From Notamacropus eugenii (taxonomy: Eukaryota > Chordata > Mammalia > Diprotodontia > Macropodidae): a stretch of 64,000 nt of DNA. Below, in pieces: positions 44,824-56,560 of this stretch (position 1 is the first letter of the stretch; each line of letters begins with the position of its first letter). Position numbers and translations under genes: made by a program. Location: the NCBI RefSeq assembly GCF_028372415.1, contig NC_092876.1, forward strand, positions 62,086,385-62,150,384, given 5' to 3'. The notes below the pieces were generated by a model. That model was not told the DNA's origin, did no database searches, and saw nothing but the letters and a program-made list of their open reading frames with translations.

Positions 44824-45084
44824 TTTTGTTGTTGTTGCAGTTGTTTTAGTCCTATCTGACCCTTAGTAACTCCATTTGGGACTTTCTTGGCAAAGATACT
44901 AGAGTGGTTTGCCATCTACTTCTCTGTATCATTTTACAGATGAGGAAACTGAGGCAAACAGAGTTAAGTGACTTATCCAGGGTCACCCAGCTAGAAAGTA
45001 TCTGAGACTGGATTTGAACTCAGGAAGATGAGTCTTCCTGACTCCAGATCAGGTACTCTATCCTCTGTGCCACCTAGCTGCCCA
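44824..45084 (-). mobile_element. tRNA-headed SINE nested in L1
   Basis: Antisense: a gttgttgttgcag tail complement at the start, ggactttcttggcaaagata, acagatgaggaaactgaggc and gccacctagctgccc at the end. Nearly intact. Confidence 0.88.
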
Positions 45085-45639
45085 CCACATTTATACATAA
45101 TCTAAATATAATAGATCACATGATAAACAAAGGCCAAGAGCAAGAATGAATTTTTCAGAATTATGGATAAGAGAAGAGGTGATGACCAAAATAAATTACA
45201 GGATCATGCAAAATAAAATGGACTTTGGATAATCTAAAAAAGTTTTTGCATAAACAAAAATAATGCAGTAAAAATTAGAAGGGAAACAGGCAATCGGGGA
45301 ATAAATCTTTGCAGCAAGTTTCTCTGATAGAAGTCTCATTTTCAAGATATAAAGAAACCAATTCAAATGTCTAAGACTAATAGTCATTTTCCAATAGATA
45401 ATTGATCAAAATATATGAACAGGAAGTTTTCAAAGAAAGCAAACCAAGTTATCAATAAGATACTATTTAAAATTATATATATGATTTATATTATTATTAT
45501 ATATTCCATATATAACACATAATAATAATATTATTTAAATACTTTGAATCACTAATTTATTTTCTTACCCCTTAAATGAGCCATCTATTCATTTCACATT
45601 GGTAGCTCTCCTTTGGACTCCATTATGTCCTATTGAATT

Positions 45640-45790
45640 GTCTTCCTTCCCAATGTCCTTTTAGCTTCTTTCTGTGTGTTGTCTTCCACCGTACGATTTT
45701 TAAGCTCCTTGAGGTCAAGGACTGTTTTTCTTTTTCATATTTGCACCCCCAGATTGGCACATCCTGGGTACCTAATAAATATTTATTTAG
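45640..45790 (+). mobile_element. L2/MIR-type 3' end nested in L1
   Basis: ttaagctccttgaggtcaag, gattggcacatcctgggtac and taataaatatttatt interrupt the L1 3' region. Confidence 0.55.
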
Positions 45791-46894
45791 AGAAATGCAA
45801 ATTAAAGCAATTTTGAGGTTACTCTGCACACCCATCAGATTGGCAAAGGTGACAAAATTGGAAAATGACAAAGCGTCTGCAAGAAAATAGGTTCACTAGT
45901 GTACTGTTGTCAGAGCTATGAATCAATAGAGCCATTCTGGAAAGCAATTTGGATCTATGCCCAAAATGTTACTAACCTGTGCATTTCTTTTCAGTCATTC
46001 ATACAATTCCTAGTCTTATACCACAAAGAAGAAATGAATCTATGTGTACTAACATATTTATAGCATCTTTCTTTTCTTGGCAGTCAAATGTTAGAAACTA
46101 AGTATGTATCTTCTTTTGGAAAAAATGGCTAAACAAATTGTGGTATGTGAATGTAAGGAAATATTATTGTTCCATAAGAAATGATGAAATGGACAATTTT
46201 AGAGGAAACTGGGAAATTCTACGAACTGATACAAAGGAAGCAGAGCTGGCAGAACAATATCTACAATGATAACATTACAGAGAAAAAAAACTTGAGAACT
46301 CTGATTAACAGAATGAATGGAGATGAAATTCTATTTGTCTCCTGTCAGAGAAGTGATGAACTTAAAATGCAGGAAGAGGGAAATGTTTTCAGATCTTGCC
46401 AATGTGGGGATTTATTTTGCTGGATTATTCATCTGTATATTGAAGGCTTAATTTTTTTCCTTTAATTTGCTCAGTGGGAGATGGGTAGTGTAAGGGGCAG
46501 GTTAATAAAGGAAAAAACAAAACAAACAAAAAAAGGAGGGGAAAAGGAAGATATATGGGAGAAATTTAGATGATGTAAAATAAAACATCAATAAAATTTA
46601 TTTAAAAAAATGAAATACACACGTGAAATACATAGGATCACAAAGGAAACCAATTATACTGACATGCCATTATGAAAATTTTTTTAAAGCAAGTCTATGG
46701 CCTCTCTCCACTACTGGAACTCCCAGTGTCCATTTGAGCTGTCACACTCTATGATTCTCTGAGCTCCAGTGAATCCCATCTAGTGATAGAAATTGCTAAC
46801 TTTGCTGTTCCAGAAACCCCCATTAATGTTAGCGCCTTCTTCTTTTGATTATCTCCAATTAATCAAATATGTATCTTGCTTGCATATTGTCTTC

Positions 46895-47010
46895 ACCGTT
46901 GGACTGTAAGCTTCATGTGGGTAGGATCTTTCTTTGTATTATTGTATCCCCAGGACTTACTATAGTAACTGGCACATAGTAGGTGATTAATAAAGGCTTC
47001 TTGAGGTGGC
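46895..47010 (+). mobile_element. L2 3' end
   Basis: ttggactgtaagcttcatgt, tgtatccccaggacttacta and taactggcacatagtaggtg. Confidence 0.75.
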
Positions 47011-47149
47011 TAATAAATACTTACGGATGAGTTTTCCATCCATGAAAATGGATCCACCACATACAAACCAAATCTGATGATATATGTAAAGCGTTCTGCA
47101 AACCTGAAATGATTACAGAAATGTTTATTATGATGATCAGTATCACCAT

Positions 47150-47400
47150 GTTTTTGATGTGCTGTGCAAGCGAGCTGAGAGGGCACTTAAGAAAACAAAA
47201 GCTAAACATGACTACTGTGAAAATGTGTTTAATAAGAATGCATATGTAGAACCCATATACGATTGCATACCATCTTGGGGAGGGGGGTGAGAGGGAAAGG
47301 GGAGAAAATCTAATTCTTATGAAAGTGATTGTAGAAAACTGAAAACAAAGAAATTAATAAAAAAGAAAAGAAAAAGCACAAACAATGCAGGGCAAAAACA
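47150..47400 (+). mobile_element. L1 3' UTR, second subfamily
   Basis: atacgattgcataccatctt, ggggtgagagggaaaggg and gaaaactgaaaacaaagaaa. Confidence 0.65.
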
Positions 47401-47429
47401 ATGAAAGAAAAAAAGAAACAAAAACTTAG

Positions 47430-47690
47430 AAGCCATTTGAGCTCTGCATGATTCTGAGTGCTAGATTTGAAGTCACCAAGACCAAGATTCATATCTGACC
47501 TTTGGCCATAGCTTTGTGACCTTGGATATCACCTCCCTTTCCTCCAGTTCCTCATCTGTTGCTTTCGAAGTGGAGATAATAATACCTACTAGTCACGCCT
47601 CAAACTGTTGTCAGGAGGATCAAATGGGATGTTAGATATAAAGTGCTTGGCAATACAATATTTGCTTGAAGATACCAGCTGTTATTATGA
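47430..47690 (+). mobile_element. MIR-like SINE
   Basis: gtgctagatttgaagtcacc, ctgttgtcaggaggatcaaa and ataaagtgcttggcaataca. Confidence 0.7.
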
Positions 47691-47854
47691 ATTGTATTGA
47701 TTTGAGAGTCTCAGCTTCTCTACAGCCCTACCAATGCTAGATTCTAATCTCTGAAAAACTCCAACAACAGAACTTGTTTTGCTTGACTATGCATATTTGT
47801 TATGAGAAGTTTTTTTCTTTTTTCTCATCTTGCAAGGAGGGAAACAGGAAATAA

Positions 47855-48090
47855 CAATAGCTAAGATTTCTATAGTCCTTAAAGTTTTACAAAGCACTTT
47901 ATAAATATCTCATTTGATCCTCATGATAATAACCTTGAGAGGTAGGTGCTATTATCATGCCCATTTTACAGATGAGGAAACTGAGGCAGACAATGGTTAA
48001 GTGACTTGTCCAGGATCTCCTACTGGTATCTGAGGGCAGCATTTGAACTGATTCAATGCTCTATGCACAACACCACCTTGCTGCCTTGAT
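47855..48090 (-). mobile_element. MIR-like SINE
   Basis: tttacaaagcactttataaa, ttttacagatgaggaaactg, gttaagtgacttgtccagga, acaacaccaccttgctgc. Confidence 0.85.
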
Positions 48091-48639
48091 TTTTGTTGAC
48101 TGGCAGAAAAAAACAACTGAAATTAAAAACATCCCAACAAGAACTTATTTTTGCCAACTGAATGTAACTCTGTCTTTCTCTTTTTGAGCTCATTGGCTAC
48201 TCTGCTTGAAGAATGCACAGTGCACAGTTCAGTCTCATACCCAATTGCAGCCAGGGGAGAACATCCCCAATTCTCAAATACCAATTCTCCCCAGAAACTA
48301 TCACAGGCTTAAAATAACTTCTTTCTTCTCTATTTCAAGGCTGTCTAAATAGCAAGGTATGGCCTGCCAATGACTGTGTCGTTACCCTTTGCAAGGCTGG
48401 GTTTGGATGCCCTTTCCAGATGGGAGTCCCATCTCCCAGCACAGAGAACACAATGTTCATCCTTTCCATTCCCCAGGACTATCTTGATGGGGTGTCGCCC
48501 AGCTCAACTGCTTGGCCCCCTTTCTCCAGATTCTAAGCCCTTCTTTAACACATTGTCCATTGTGAGCATCTATTTTTTTTTTTAGTGCTGTCTCCCCAAA
48601 CAGGGTTATCAACTTCTGATGTAAGCAATTCAATTCATA
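48091..48639. other. Unassigned sequence
   Basis: No repeat or gene recognised. Reading frames at 48370-48645 on both strands have no known domain. Confidence 0.35.
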
Positions 48640-48930
48640 TTTCACAGGCTCTAGGTCCGGAAGGGAACTTAGAGGTCACTTAAGTCTAACCCTTTCACTT
48701 TACATATTAGGCGACTGAGTTCTGGAGGAGGGAACTTACTTGTTTAAGGTCACAGAGAATATATGGTAGGGCTGGGATTCACACTCAGATCTGGTAGTTT
48801 TCCCACTATGGTACGCTTAGAAATCATAGGATTCATAATCACAAGGTGGCTTAGATGCCATCTAGCCCAACCTACTTTACAAATGAGGTAACTGAGGCCC
48901 AGAGAAGTTGTCCAAGGTCACACTGGGAGC
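48640..48930 (-). mobile_element. Two MIR-like remnants
   Basis: 48645-48800 (aagggaacttagaggtcact, gtttaaggtcacagagaata) and 48815-48930 (caaatgaggtaactgaggcc). Confidence 0.7.
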
Positions 48931-48934
48931 AATC

Positions 48935-51110
48935 ATTCAATCACTAAGAATTTATTAGGCACCTACTATGTGCTGGGACTTGTGCCAAGGGCTGGGGTTA
49001 AAAAAAGAGTCAAAAGACAATCCCTGCCCTTGAAGGAGCTCGCTGTCTGATGGAAGAGACAACAAGCAAACATGGACAAAACAAGGATAAAGAGGAAATA
49101 ATTAAAAGAGGTAAGACACTAGGATTAAGAGGGATTGGGAAAAGCTTCCTGTAAAAGATGGAATTTTAGTTGGGACTTAAAGGAAGCCAGGGAGATTTGG
49201 AGACAAGGAAGGAAAGTGTTTTAGGCATGATGGACAGTGAGAGAAAAGACCTAGAGTGGATGGAGGGTCTGGTTTGTGGAAGAGCCAGGAGGCCAGTGTC
49301 ACTGGACTGAAGAATATATAGTGAGGAGCAAAGTATTAGAAAGTCTGACAAGGTAGAAGGGAGGCAGGTTATAAAGGGCTTTAAGAAGATTGTGTGTTTG
49401 CTCCTAAGGGTGATAAGGAGCCGTTGGAATTTATCCAAGAGAGTGGTGATCTGATCAGATCTGTGCTTTAGGAAAACCATTTTTAGTGGCTGGATGGAGA
49501 ATGGATTAGAGTGGGGAAAGACCTGAGGCAGGCAGATCCATCAACAGTTATTGCAACAGTCCAGGTATGAGGTGATAAGGGTCTGCACCAGGGTCCGGGC
49601 AGTGTCGGAGGAGAGAAGGGGGAGTATTCAGGAGACGGTGCAAACGAACAGGTCTTGGCAATAGCTTGGCCATGGGGGGAGGTATCTGTAACCCCAATCA
49701 TGGCAGCACACCTGAGCACTGCTGCTGTGAATAATTTTAAGGGTCTAATCACATAGTATGATGAACTCTATGAAGCATAACATATAATTTGATATACTGA
49801 ATTATGATATGTTTCAATATATTGAATGTTTTGATATATTGAATTATATGTTTTGATATATTGAATTATGATGCTTTAATATATTGAATTATGATATGCT
49901 TTATTTAAGGATATTGCTATGAATGTCATGCTTTACTTTATTGCATAAAGTTTAGTTCTAAAAGTTCATAAAGTTTAGAGAGCTCATTATACTATGCGAT
50001 GAGACCCTTAAAATTCTTCAGAGCAGCAGTGCTCAGGTGTGCTGCTGTGTTTGGCATTACAGTATCCAAGATGACTCCTAGGATGTGAGTCTGGGGGTCT
50101 AGGAAGATGGTCTTGCCCTCTACAGTAATAGGGAAGGTAGGAGGGGGGAGGTGGTTTAGGGGAAAGATAATGAGCAGGACATATTGAATTTAAGATATCT
50201 AGTGGACATCCAATTTGAGACGCCTGAAAGGCAGTTGGAGTTATGAGGTTGGAAGTCAACAGAGAAGTCAGGCAGTTCAGGTAGGTTTAAGAATCATCAG
50301 CAGAGAGATGATAATTAAATGCCTAGGAGCTGATGAGACGACAAAGTGAAGTAGTATAGAGGGAGAAGAGAAGAGGACCCAGGACAGAACAGGGACATCT
50401 ATGATTAGAGGGCATAATCTAAAAGAGGGTCAAGCAAAGAAGACTAAGAAGGAGAGGTCAGAGAGATAGGAGGAGAACCAGAAGAGAATGGTATTCTAAA
50501 AACCTAGACAGAACAGAGTATCTAGGAGGAAAGAGTAGTCAACAATATCAAAGGTTGCAGAGAGATTGAGGATGAAGAGAGAGGAAGGGCCGCTGGACTT
50601 GGCAACTAAAAGATCATTAGTAACCTTGGTGAGAGCAGTTTTGATGGAATGATAAGGTTGGAAGCCACACCATCAGGGGTTGAGAGGAGAGTGAGAGAAG
50701 AGAAAGTGGAGGCATTTATTATAGACTATCTTATCCAGGAGTTTATCTGCAAAAGGCAGAAAAGATATATAGGATGATAGTTAGTGGGGACAAAGGATCA
50801 AGTGAAGTTTTTTTTCAGGATGGGGGAGACAAGGGGTGTTTGTAAGCAGATGAAAATGAACTAGGGGACAGGGATGGATTGAAAATAAGTGATAGAAGGG
50901 ATGACAGAGGAGGTGATTTGTTGGAAGAAACGAGATGGAGAAGGATTGAGCAGGTAGAAGGGTCAACCTTGGCAAACAGTGAGGCCACCTCATCATGTGA
51001 GACAGGGGTGAGGAGGAGAAAGTGGCAGAAGACACATGCACAGCAAACTCCTCCCATGGGGCTGAGGAGGCACACTCCTGAAGCCACTGTACCATTCTGA
51101 ATCCATGTGG
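48935..51110 (-). mobile_element. Long antisense L2 LINE, ~2.2 kb, split by an LTR-derived palindrome
   Basis: Left edge is the L2 3' end (aatttattaggcacctacta). It runs through ggcttcctgtaaaag-like, ttgcaacagtccaggtatga, gacatattgaatttaagata, gaatcatcagcagagagatg and the reverse-transcriptase region (aatatcaaaggttgcagaga, ttgatggaatgataaggttg). Minus-strand frames are degenerate. Longest L2 in the window. Confidence 0.85.
49687..50061 (+). mobile_element. LTR-related palindromic element with 5-bp target duplication
   Basis: Bounded by GTATC at 49682-49686 and 50062-50066, inside the antisense L2. The two ends (49687-49769 and 49979-50061) are 83-bp inverted copies of each other. The right end matches the 3' end of the solo LTR at 29834-30102. 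The centre holds a tandem run of a tttgatatattgaatta-type unit (about 49777-49900). No internal viral genes. Likely a rearranged LTR fossil. Confidence 0.75.
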
Positions 51111-51294
51111 ACCATGTTCTCCATCCCATCCTTCCATGTACTAGGATGTCAGGGCCTCTGCCTTGACACCACACATACAACACTACAGCATCATTCTACT
51201 GGAAAGGGTACAATAATTAACTGCCTTCTGTCTCCACTTTCTAATTCTGTGACCATCTAGGGCAAGGATTGCTTTTTCTTTACTTTATCATTTG

Positions 51295-51475
51295 TTTTAA
51301 AATTTTATTTTTAATTTATGGAATAAAACAAGCACTTCCATAACATCACAATAAAAAAGAGGATTGCATGTGAAGCTGCAAACCTACTATGCACAACTTG
51401 CTATTTCTTTCAAATATACAATAAAATTATGTAAAATTCTTTTTTTCTTTCCTTCCCCCAAAGAAGGTTACCATT
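51295..51475 (-). mobile_element. L1 3' fragment, antisense
   Basis: attttatttttaatttatgg, aagcacttccataacatcac and aaagaggattgcatgtga fit an antisense L1 3' UTR subfamily. Confidence 0.45.
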
Positions 51476-51610
51476 AGACTCAAATTCTTAACCCTTTTTA
51501 TATCCTGGACCCCTTGGGAAGTCTGGTGAAGCCTTTGGACCTCCTTTTAGAATGTTTTTAAATGCATAAAACACATAGGATTACAAAGGAAACCGATCAT
51601 ACTCAAACAG
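51476..51610 (+). mobile_element. Miniature DNA transposon family A, left two-thirds
   Basis: aaattcttaaccctttttat, gaccccttgggaagtctggt and taggattacaaaggaaaccg. Confidence 0.65.
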
Positions 51611-51890
51611 AATAATTAATCAATAAACATTTATTAAGCGCCTACTACATCAGTCACTGTGCTAAATTGTAGGGATACAAAAAGAAGCAAAAGATGGTTC
51701 CTGCCATCAATGAGCTTATATCCAATGGGGCAAAAGTATACAAATAAATATATGCAAAGCAAACTGCCTATCAGTATAAACAGGACATAATTAGCAGAGG
51801 GAAGGTATTGGAATAAAGAGGTATTGGGGAAGACTTCCAGCAAAAGATGAGATTTTTAACTGGGACTTAAAGAAAATCATGGAAATCAGA
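51611..51890 (-). mobile_element. L2 3' end, antisense
   Basis: aataaacatttattaagcgc, cctgccatcaatgagcttat and gggaagacttccagcaaaag. Confidence 0.8.
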
Positions 51891-52689
51891 TGTACATAGA
51901 TGTCGTTTTTTATGTTCAAATTCACATATATCTAGGGCTTCTCTGGATCCCAAATTAAGTTTGCCTGACCTGATCTAAACCCCCTTTGCTGGCCATCACT
52001 ACCCTATATATGTTATATCCCCTTATTAGTGTATAAGCTACTTAAGGGCAGAGACTTTCTTAGTGCTGTATCTGTATCCCCAGCACTTAGCTCAGAGCTT
52101 GGCACACAGTAGGCTTTTTAACTGAGTGAGCAATTTCCAGCCCCTTTTAGTGCCTTCTCAACCCTTCCCCCAGTAATCACCTTCTGTCTTTCCCTAGCTC
52201 CACATATTCCTTATCTTTCTTCTAGCTTCTCGGGATTATTTCAAGGGAAATTCCCAAAGTAGGATAGGACATGTGACTGGCAAAGTTGGTGCCTAGGTCA
52301 TGGGATTCCAAGGTCCAATTAAGAATAAGTTCCACAGTGGGAGTCAGCATTGGTCCTGGAGGGTCCCACAGAGATGGCCCCTGGCAGTTTCCATTCATTC
52401 CAATCACTGGACCTGAAAGCCCTAAGCAAGGGCTTTCTGACTTAGCAGACAGATTTGTCATCTCTCCTCAGGGTATTTGGACTGGGAACACGGTAAATTG
52501 ATACAGGTATGCCAGAAAGGAAGAACTGAGGGGAAAATATTAATAGTAATGATGAATATTGAAGTTGTCTTGGCCTGAGATCTATACTATCAGAGGAAAT
52601 CCTGGGAGAGGTGGAGGAGGCAGGAAGTTGGATGGGATCCTATTAACAAGGTGCTTAGGTTTACATTGAGAGATGTGGCTTACAGAATT
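51891..52689. other. Mostly unassigned; L2 3' end inside
   Basis: 52005-52125 is a sense L2 3' end (tacttaagggcagagacttt, gagcttggcacacagtaggc). The remainder, including 52130-52689, has no recognised repeat or gene. Confidence 0.45.
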
Positions 52690-53330
52690 GCTGGCTCTCA
52701 GGATTCCAGTTTTAGAGTCAGAAGGACCCTGAGAAGCCATCTAATCCAGCCTTCTCATGCTACAGATGAGGCAACTGAAGCCCAGAGAGGGTCTATGCCT
52801 CAGGTGGCATACATATTACACTTTAAAGTCAGGATTGGAACCCAAGGTTTCTGACTTCAGATCAAGCCGTTTTCTTACTATGACATACTTAAGAAATCAT
52901 AGCTAGGAGGGTCCTCTTCTCCAACCCCCTTATTTTATGGATGAGGAAACTGAGGCCCAGGGAGGTTGTAATTTGCCCAAATCATTCAGGTAGTAAGTAA
53001 CTGGAGAAGACAACAGAGAAGAGTGTATACACACGCACACACACACACACACATATATAATACATACATATACAAATATATATATCTATAAACAAATAGA
53101 GACAGTTGGAGCACTTGATCTATGGATGTGGGTCCTGACTCCAAATATCTGCTACCAGTTTCTTTGGTTAAGTCTTGAATCCAAGCTTTGAAACTAGAAG
53201 GGACCTTAGAGGTAATTAATTACTCCAATCTCCTCGTTTTTACAGATGAGAAAACTGCGGCCCAGCCTAGGGAGGTTATAAGTGATCCAAGGTCACACAG
53301 GTGGCCCATGGCAGCCCCAAGCATTTAGGC
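52690..53330 (-). mobile_element. Three MIR-like remnants and a CA/TA microsatellite
   Basis: 52690-52870 (ctacagatgaggcaactgaa), 52890-53000 (tatggatgaggaaactgagg) and 53175-53330 (ttacagatgagaaaactgcg). A (CA)n run grading into TA-rich DNA lies at 53030-53090. Confidence 0.7.
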
Positions 53331-53737
53331 CTACATCTTCCAATTCTTCATCTAGTACTCTTTACATTCCACAGTACCAAAGTATTCAAAGATGGTGGGT
53401 GATTGTTTGCTGTAGATTGGAGTATCCAGTTCCCTCTGTTTTACTCAATGTCCTCATCTGTGAAATAGAGTTAATACCTGCATTACCTACCTTATAAGAC
53501 TATATAATTTTAAAGTATACTCTATAAACAAGATTTTGGCCTTAAACTTGGTAGAAATAAGATCTAGGATTTGTTCCATAGATTTGACAGTTTAAAATTT
53601 TGATCTTAATTTTTATAGGTAAGTTTAACAACCTGTTGATACTTCTTAGACTATATTTCAGGTCCAAGAATTGATAGGCAAAGGTTTGAATAAGCCTTTA
53701 GCCAATCCATACCGATTTCCATAGTTTAAGGATTCCA
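53331..53737. other. Unassigned sequence
   Basis: No repeat or gene recognised apart from a weak MIR scrap near 53455-53500. Confidence 0.35.
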
Positions 53738-53866
53738 AGCATGGTGGATAGAGCACCAGTCCTGGAATCAGGAGGACCTGAGTTCAAATTTGACTTCAGA
53801 CACTTGACCCTGGACAAGTCACTTAACCTCAACTGCCTTGCCAAAAAAAAAAAAAAAAAAAGACAA
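53738..53866 (+). mobile_element. Short tRNA-headed SINE ending in poly-A
   Basis: agcatggtggatagagcacc head, caggaggacctgagttcaaa, gacaagtcacttaacctcaa, then about 19 A. aaggattcca before and aaggatccca after form a near-perfect target duplication. Confidence 0.8.
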
Positions 53867-53894
53867 AAAGGATCCCATGTACGGGTTAACATAG

Positions 53895-54345
53895 TATAGC
53901 GAGGTAAGAGCTAGATTATGAGTCAGAAGGTCTGAGTTGGAATCCTTTCTTGAGCCCTTTTCTATCTGTGGGATCTTGGGTGAATGGCTTGGCCTGTCTG
54001 GCTTCTCTGAACCTCCATTTCCTCATCTACAAAATGAGTGGGTTGGACTAGAAGGCCTTTAAAGTCCCTTCTAATTCTGAATCTTTCATCCTAAGATTTC
54101 AGCAAAGTGCCCACACAGATGGCAATTCTGCTATGCCTCACCAGGTGCTTTTCATGGATTGTTGCTGTGTGATGCACCTGCTAAAGGGTTGGACCTGGAG
54201 ACAAGAAAGCCTGTTTTACATTCTGCTGTGTGACCTCTGGAAAGTCACTTAATCTGTCTGCCTCAGTTTCTTCATCTGTATAATGGAGATAATAATTATA
54301 CCTATCTCCCAGGGTTGCTGCGAAGATATAATGATATAATATGTG
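53895..54345 (+). mobile_element. Two MIR-like SINEs
   Basis: 53895-54095 (gtaagagctagattatgagt, ctcatctacaaaatgagtgg) and 54170-54345 (gaaagtcacttaatctgtct, gggttgctgcgaagatataa). Confidence 0.75.
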
Positions 54346-54859
54346 TAAAGGACTCTATACCACAGAAAATCACCACATAAAATTATTGCTGTGGCAAAAA
54401 AAAAAAAAATTCCCTCTTGGGCAACCTTCTGGTGATGAGACATGTCATGAGGCCATTAGGCAAAGTCTTTCCTGCTCAGTAAGACCTGTCAGAGCTTGTA
54501 CTCATGTGGCATCGCCTTCCAGAATTCACACTCACCTTCACATCCTGATGAGACATGGCAGAAGGAGTTTAACGTTGTTAAAAACAATGCCTGGTAGAAA
54601 CACATCAAAGAGGTACAGACCTGTTGGAGCAGATGTGGGAGAGATCACTGGTGGAAAGCAGGGAAGGCTTTCCGAGTTAAACTGATGGGTGTAGAGGGCA
54701 AACTATCATATCAATGGAACAAATCCTAGATCTTATTACTACCAAGTTTAAGGCAAAAGGAAGTAAGGCCACAGAGAAAATGCAAGCTCAGGAGGAAAAG
54801 AGTACTCCCGTTTGAATAAGGATTGCAGGTATGATGGAGTATAATAGGAGATTATGTGT
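54346..54859. other. Unassigned sequence
   Basis: An A-run at 54396-54410. No gene or repeat recognised. Confidence 0.35.
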
Positions 54860-55190
54860 GAAAGGCAGGTGGTACCACCTAGTGATGGGGCTTGAGTTCT
54901 ATGCTAAGGAGTCTGACATTTACTTAACAGTAGGGAAATATTAAATATTATTATTTAATTAAATTGAATTAAAAATGAAATATTAAAAGATTTTGGGCAT
55001 AGGAGTAAAATAACCAGATCTATGCTTAAGGAACATTAGTAGTGTGAAGAAACAGGTTGGAGGAGAATGATAGAGGAGATAGGGGCAGTAGGAATACACA
55101 CAAGTAGTCCAGATGGGTTGGGACGAAGGGGCTGTCCTAGAGTGGTGGGGGGTGGGAATAAAGAGGAGGTGACACGTAAGAGTCAATTGT
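54860..55190 (-). mobile_element. Diverged L2-like fragment, antisense
   Basis: taaccagatctatgcttaag and aagtagtccagatgggttgg sit in L2 order, with an A/T-rich expansion at 54940-54985. Confidence 0.45.
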
Positions 55191-55384
55191 TTAGCCAGTC
55201 AGCAGGCAGCTGAACTCTAAGGGAAAAGTACGAAGGAGACAATAAAGAGAGAATAGGTTGGTGAACAAGTATTTATCAATGAGGGCTAGAAGAACGATGA
55301 ACTCTTTTGTGCAGCCGAGATAGACCTTCCTCAAGGTACAAAGATTCGTACGATTTTAGACTTAAACATTACCTTAGAGATGAT

Positions 55385-55562
55385 CAAGATAATAATTCTT
55401 AATCTTTTTGGTCTCAAGACCTCTTTTAAAATGATTGAGGATCCCCCAAAGAGCTTTTGTTTATATGGGTGATATCTATCAATATTTATCATGTTAAGAT
55501 TATGATGAAAATAACTGACCTTGTGGACTCACTTAAGTGGTCTCAGGGATTGACTGCCAGGA
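55385..55562 (+). mobile_element. hAT-Charlie-like DNA transposon relic
   Basis: ccaaagagcttttgtttata, atctatcaatatttatcatg and gaccttgtggactcacttaa parallel the copy at 4838-5030. Confidence 0.55.
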
Positions 55563-56234
55563 GTTCACATATACTTGGAGAATCAGGGAACTAGCTCAAT
55601 CTCTTAATTTTATATATAACCTGTGGTCTGGCATTCCCAGCTCTGGGTTTACAGAAACTGGGTTCAGTCTTGAGATCAGCCCCCAGATAACATCACTTTT
55701 ACTTGTTTTGTCTCCAGAGTTGCCTCTGGAAACTCTTATAATATAATTCAAATAGAGCTTGTGTGAATAAAACCATTCCCACTGATTTAAGATCTGTAAA
55801 GGGTTATACATTATTATCTCACTGTATCCTTACAAGGACCTTGTAAGGGAGGTGCCAAAATTCCATTACCTTCTCAGAGGGCCAGGGAGCATAAGATCTT
55901 TCGGCTGGTAAATGGTTGGATGTAGGTAACTGGGTAGGGGTTTTCCTGGTCCATGAAATCTTTAAGAAAATGATGTGGCTTGAAATTCCCTTCCAGGTCT
56001 AAATCTATGACAAAGATCACAAAGCTGAATGGGTTCCGTAACTGGGCAGTAACCTATAATTTGCCTGCCTATGTATAGTACGTACCCTGAGAAACCTCAG
56101 TCCTGTAGTCAGGTTGCATTTATAAACAACTTGCCTGTGTATGAGATGAAGGATGAAGAGCCTGAACACTTGAGAGATATTGGGGAAAAGTTGCAAGGCT
56201 TTGGTTCCAAGAGGACTCCCAAGTCCTAGTAAGG
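55563..56234. other. Unassigned sequence
   Basis: A few MIR-like words near 55800-55850 (gggttatacattattatctc). Otherwise nothing recognised. Confidence 0.35.
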
Positions 56235-56560
56235 TGTACGTGGTACAGTGGATAGAGTGCTGGATCGGCAGTCAGTAAGACTTGAGTTTAAATCCCATCT
56301 CAGACACTTTTTAGCTGGGTGACCTTGGGCAAGTTACACACTACTATTTGCCTCAGTTTCCTCAACTGTAAATGGGGATAATAATATTACCTGTTTTGCT
56401 TGGTTGTTGAGAGATTCAATTAAATAAACATTTATTAAGTCCTTGCTATGTGCCAGGTACTCTGCTGGGGATACAAAGACGAAAAAGAAAGACAATTCTT
56501 GTCCTCAAGGAGCTTACAATCCAATGGGGAAGATAACCCATAAAAGAAAGCTGAAAAAAG
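56235..56560. mobile_element. tRNA-headed/MIR SINE (+) then L2 3' end (-)
   Basis: 56235-56414: acagtggatagagtgctgga, gtgaccttgggcaagttaca. 56415-56545: aataaacatttattaagtcc, ttgtcctcaaggagcttaca. Confidence 0.75.

Larger units (their letters stand above)
40727..46609 (+). mobile_element. L1 LINE with both ends, decayed, with nested SINEs
   Basis: Direct repeats ATGAAATAAACATA (40713-40726) and ATGAAATACACACG (46610-46623) mark the target duplication. Order: G/C-richer 5' UTR (about 40727-41350), ORF1 remains with an NLRII-like block near 41620, endonuclease region (about 42700-43250), reverse transcriptase (ADD catalytic motif in SADDVMVYIENSKE at about 44080; NCSWGGQVNIIKMTILSK near 44350), the ORF2 C-terminus after 45800, and an A-rich end near 46600. 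Many stops and frameshifts; not active. Net of the insertions it is about 5.1 kb. Confidence 0.75.
40690..46690 (+). mobile_element. Miniature DNA transposon family A, split by an L1
   Basis: Left part 40690-40726 (agaatgtttttaaatacatg) and right part 46610-46690 (aggatcacaaaggaaaccaa) join in consensus order. The L1 at 40727-46609 sits between them. Confidence 0.65.

Noticed and set aside
50781-51183. Two overlapping ~120-codon minus-strand frames
   Set aside because: Antisense-oriented L2 remains; one start lies in unrelated flanking sequence.
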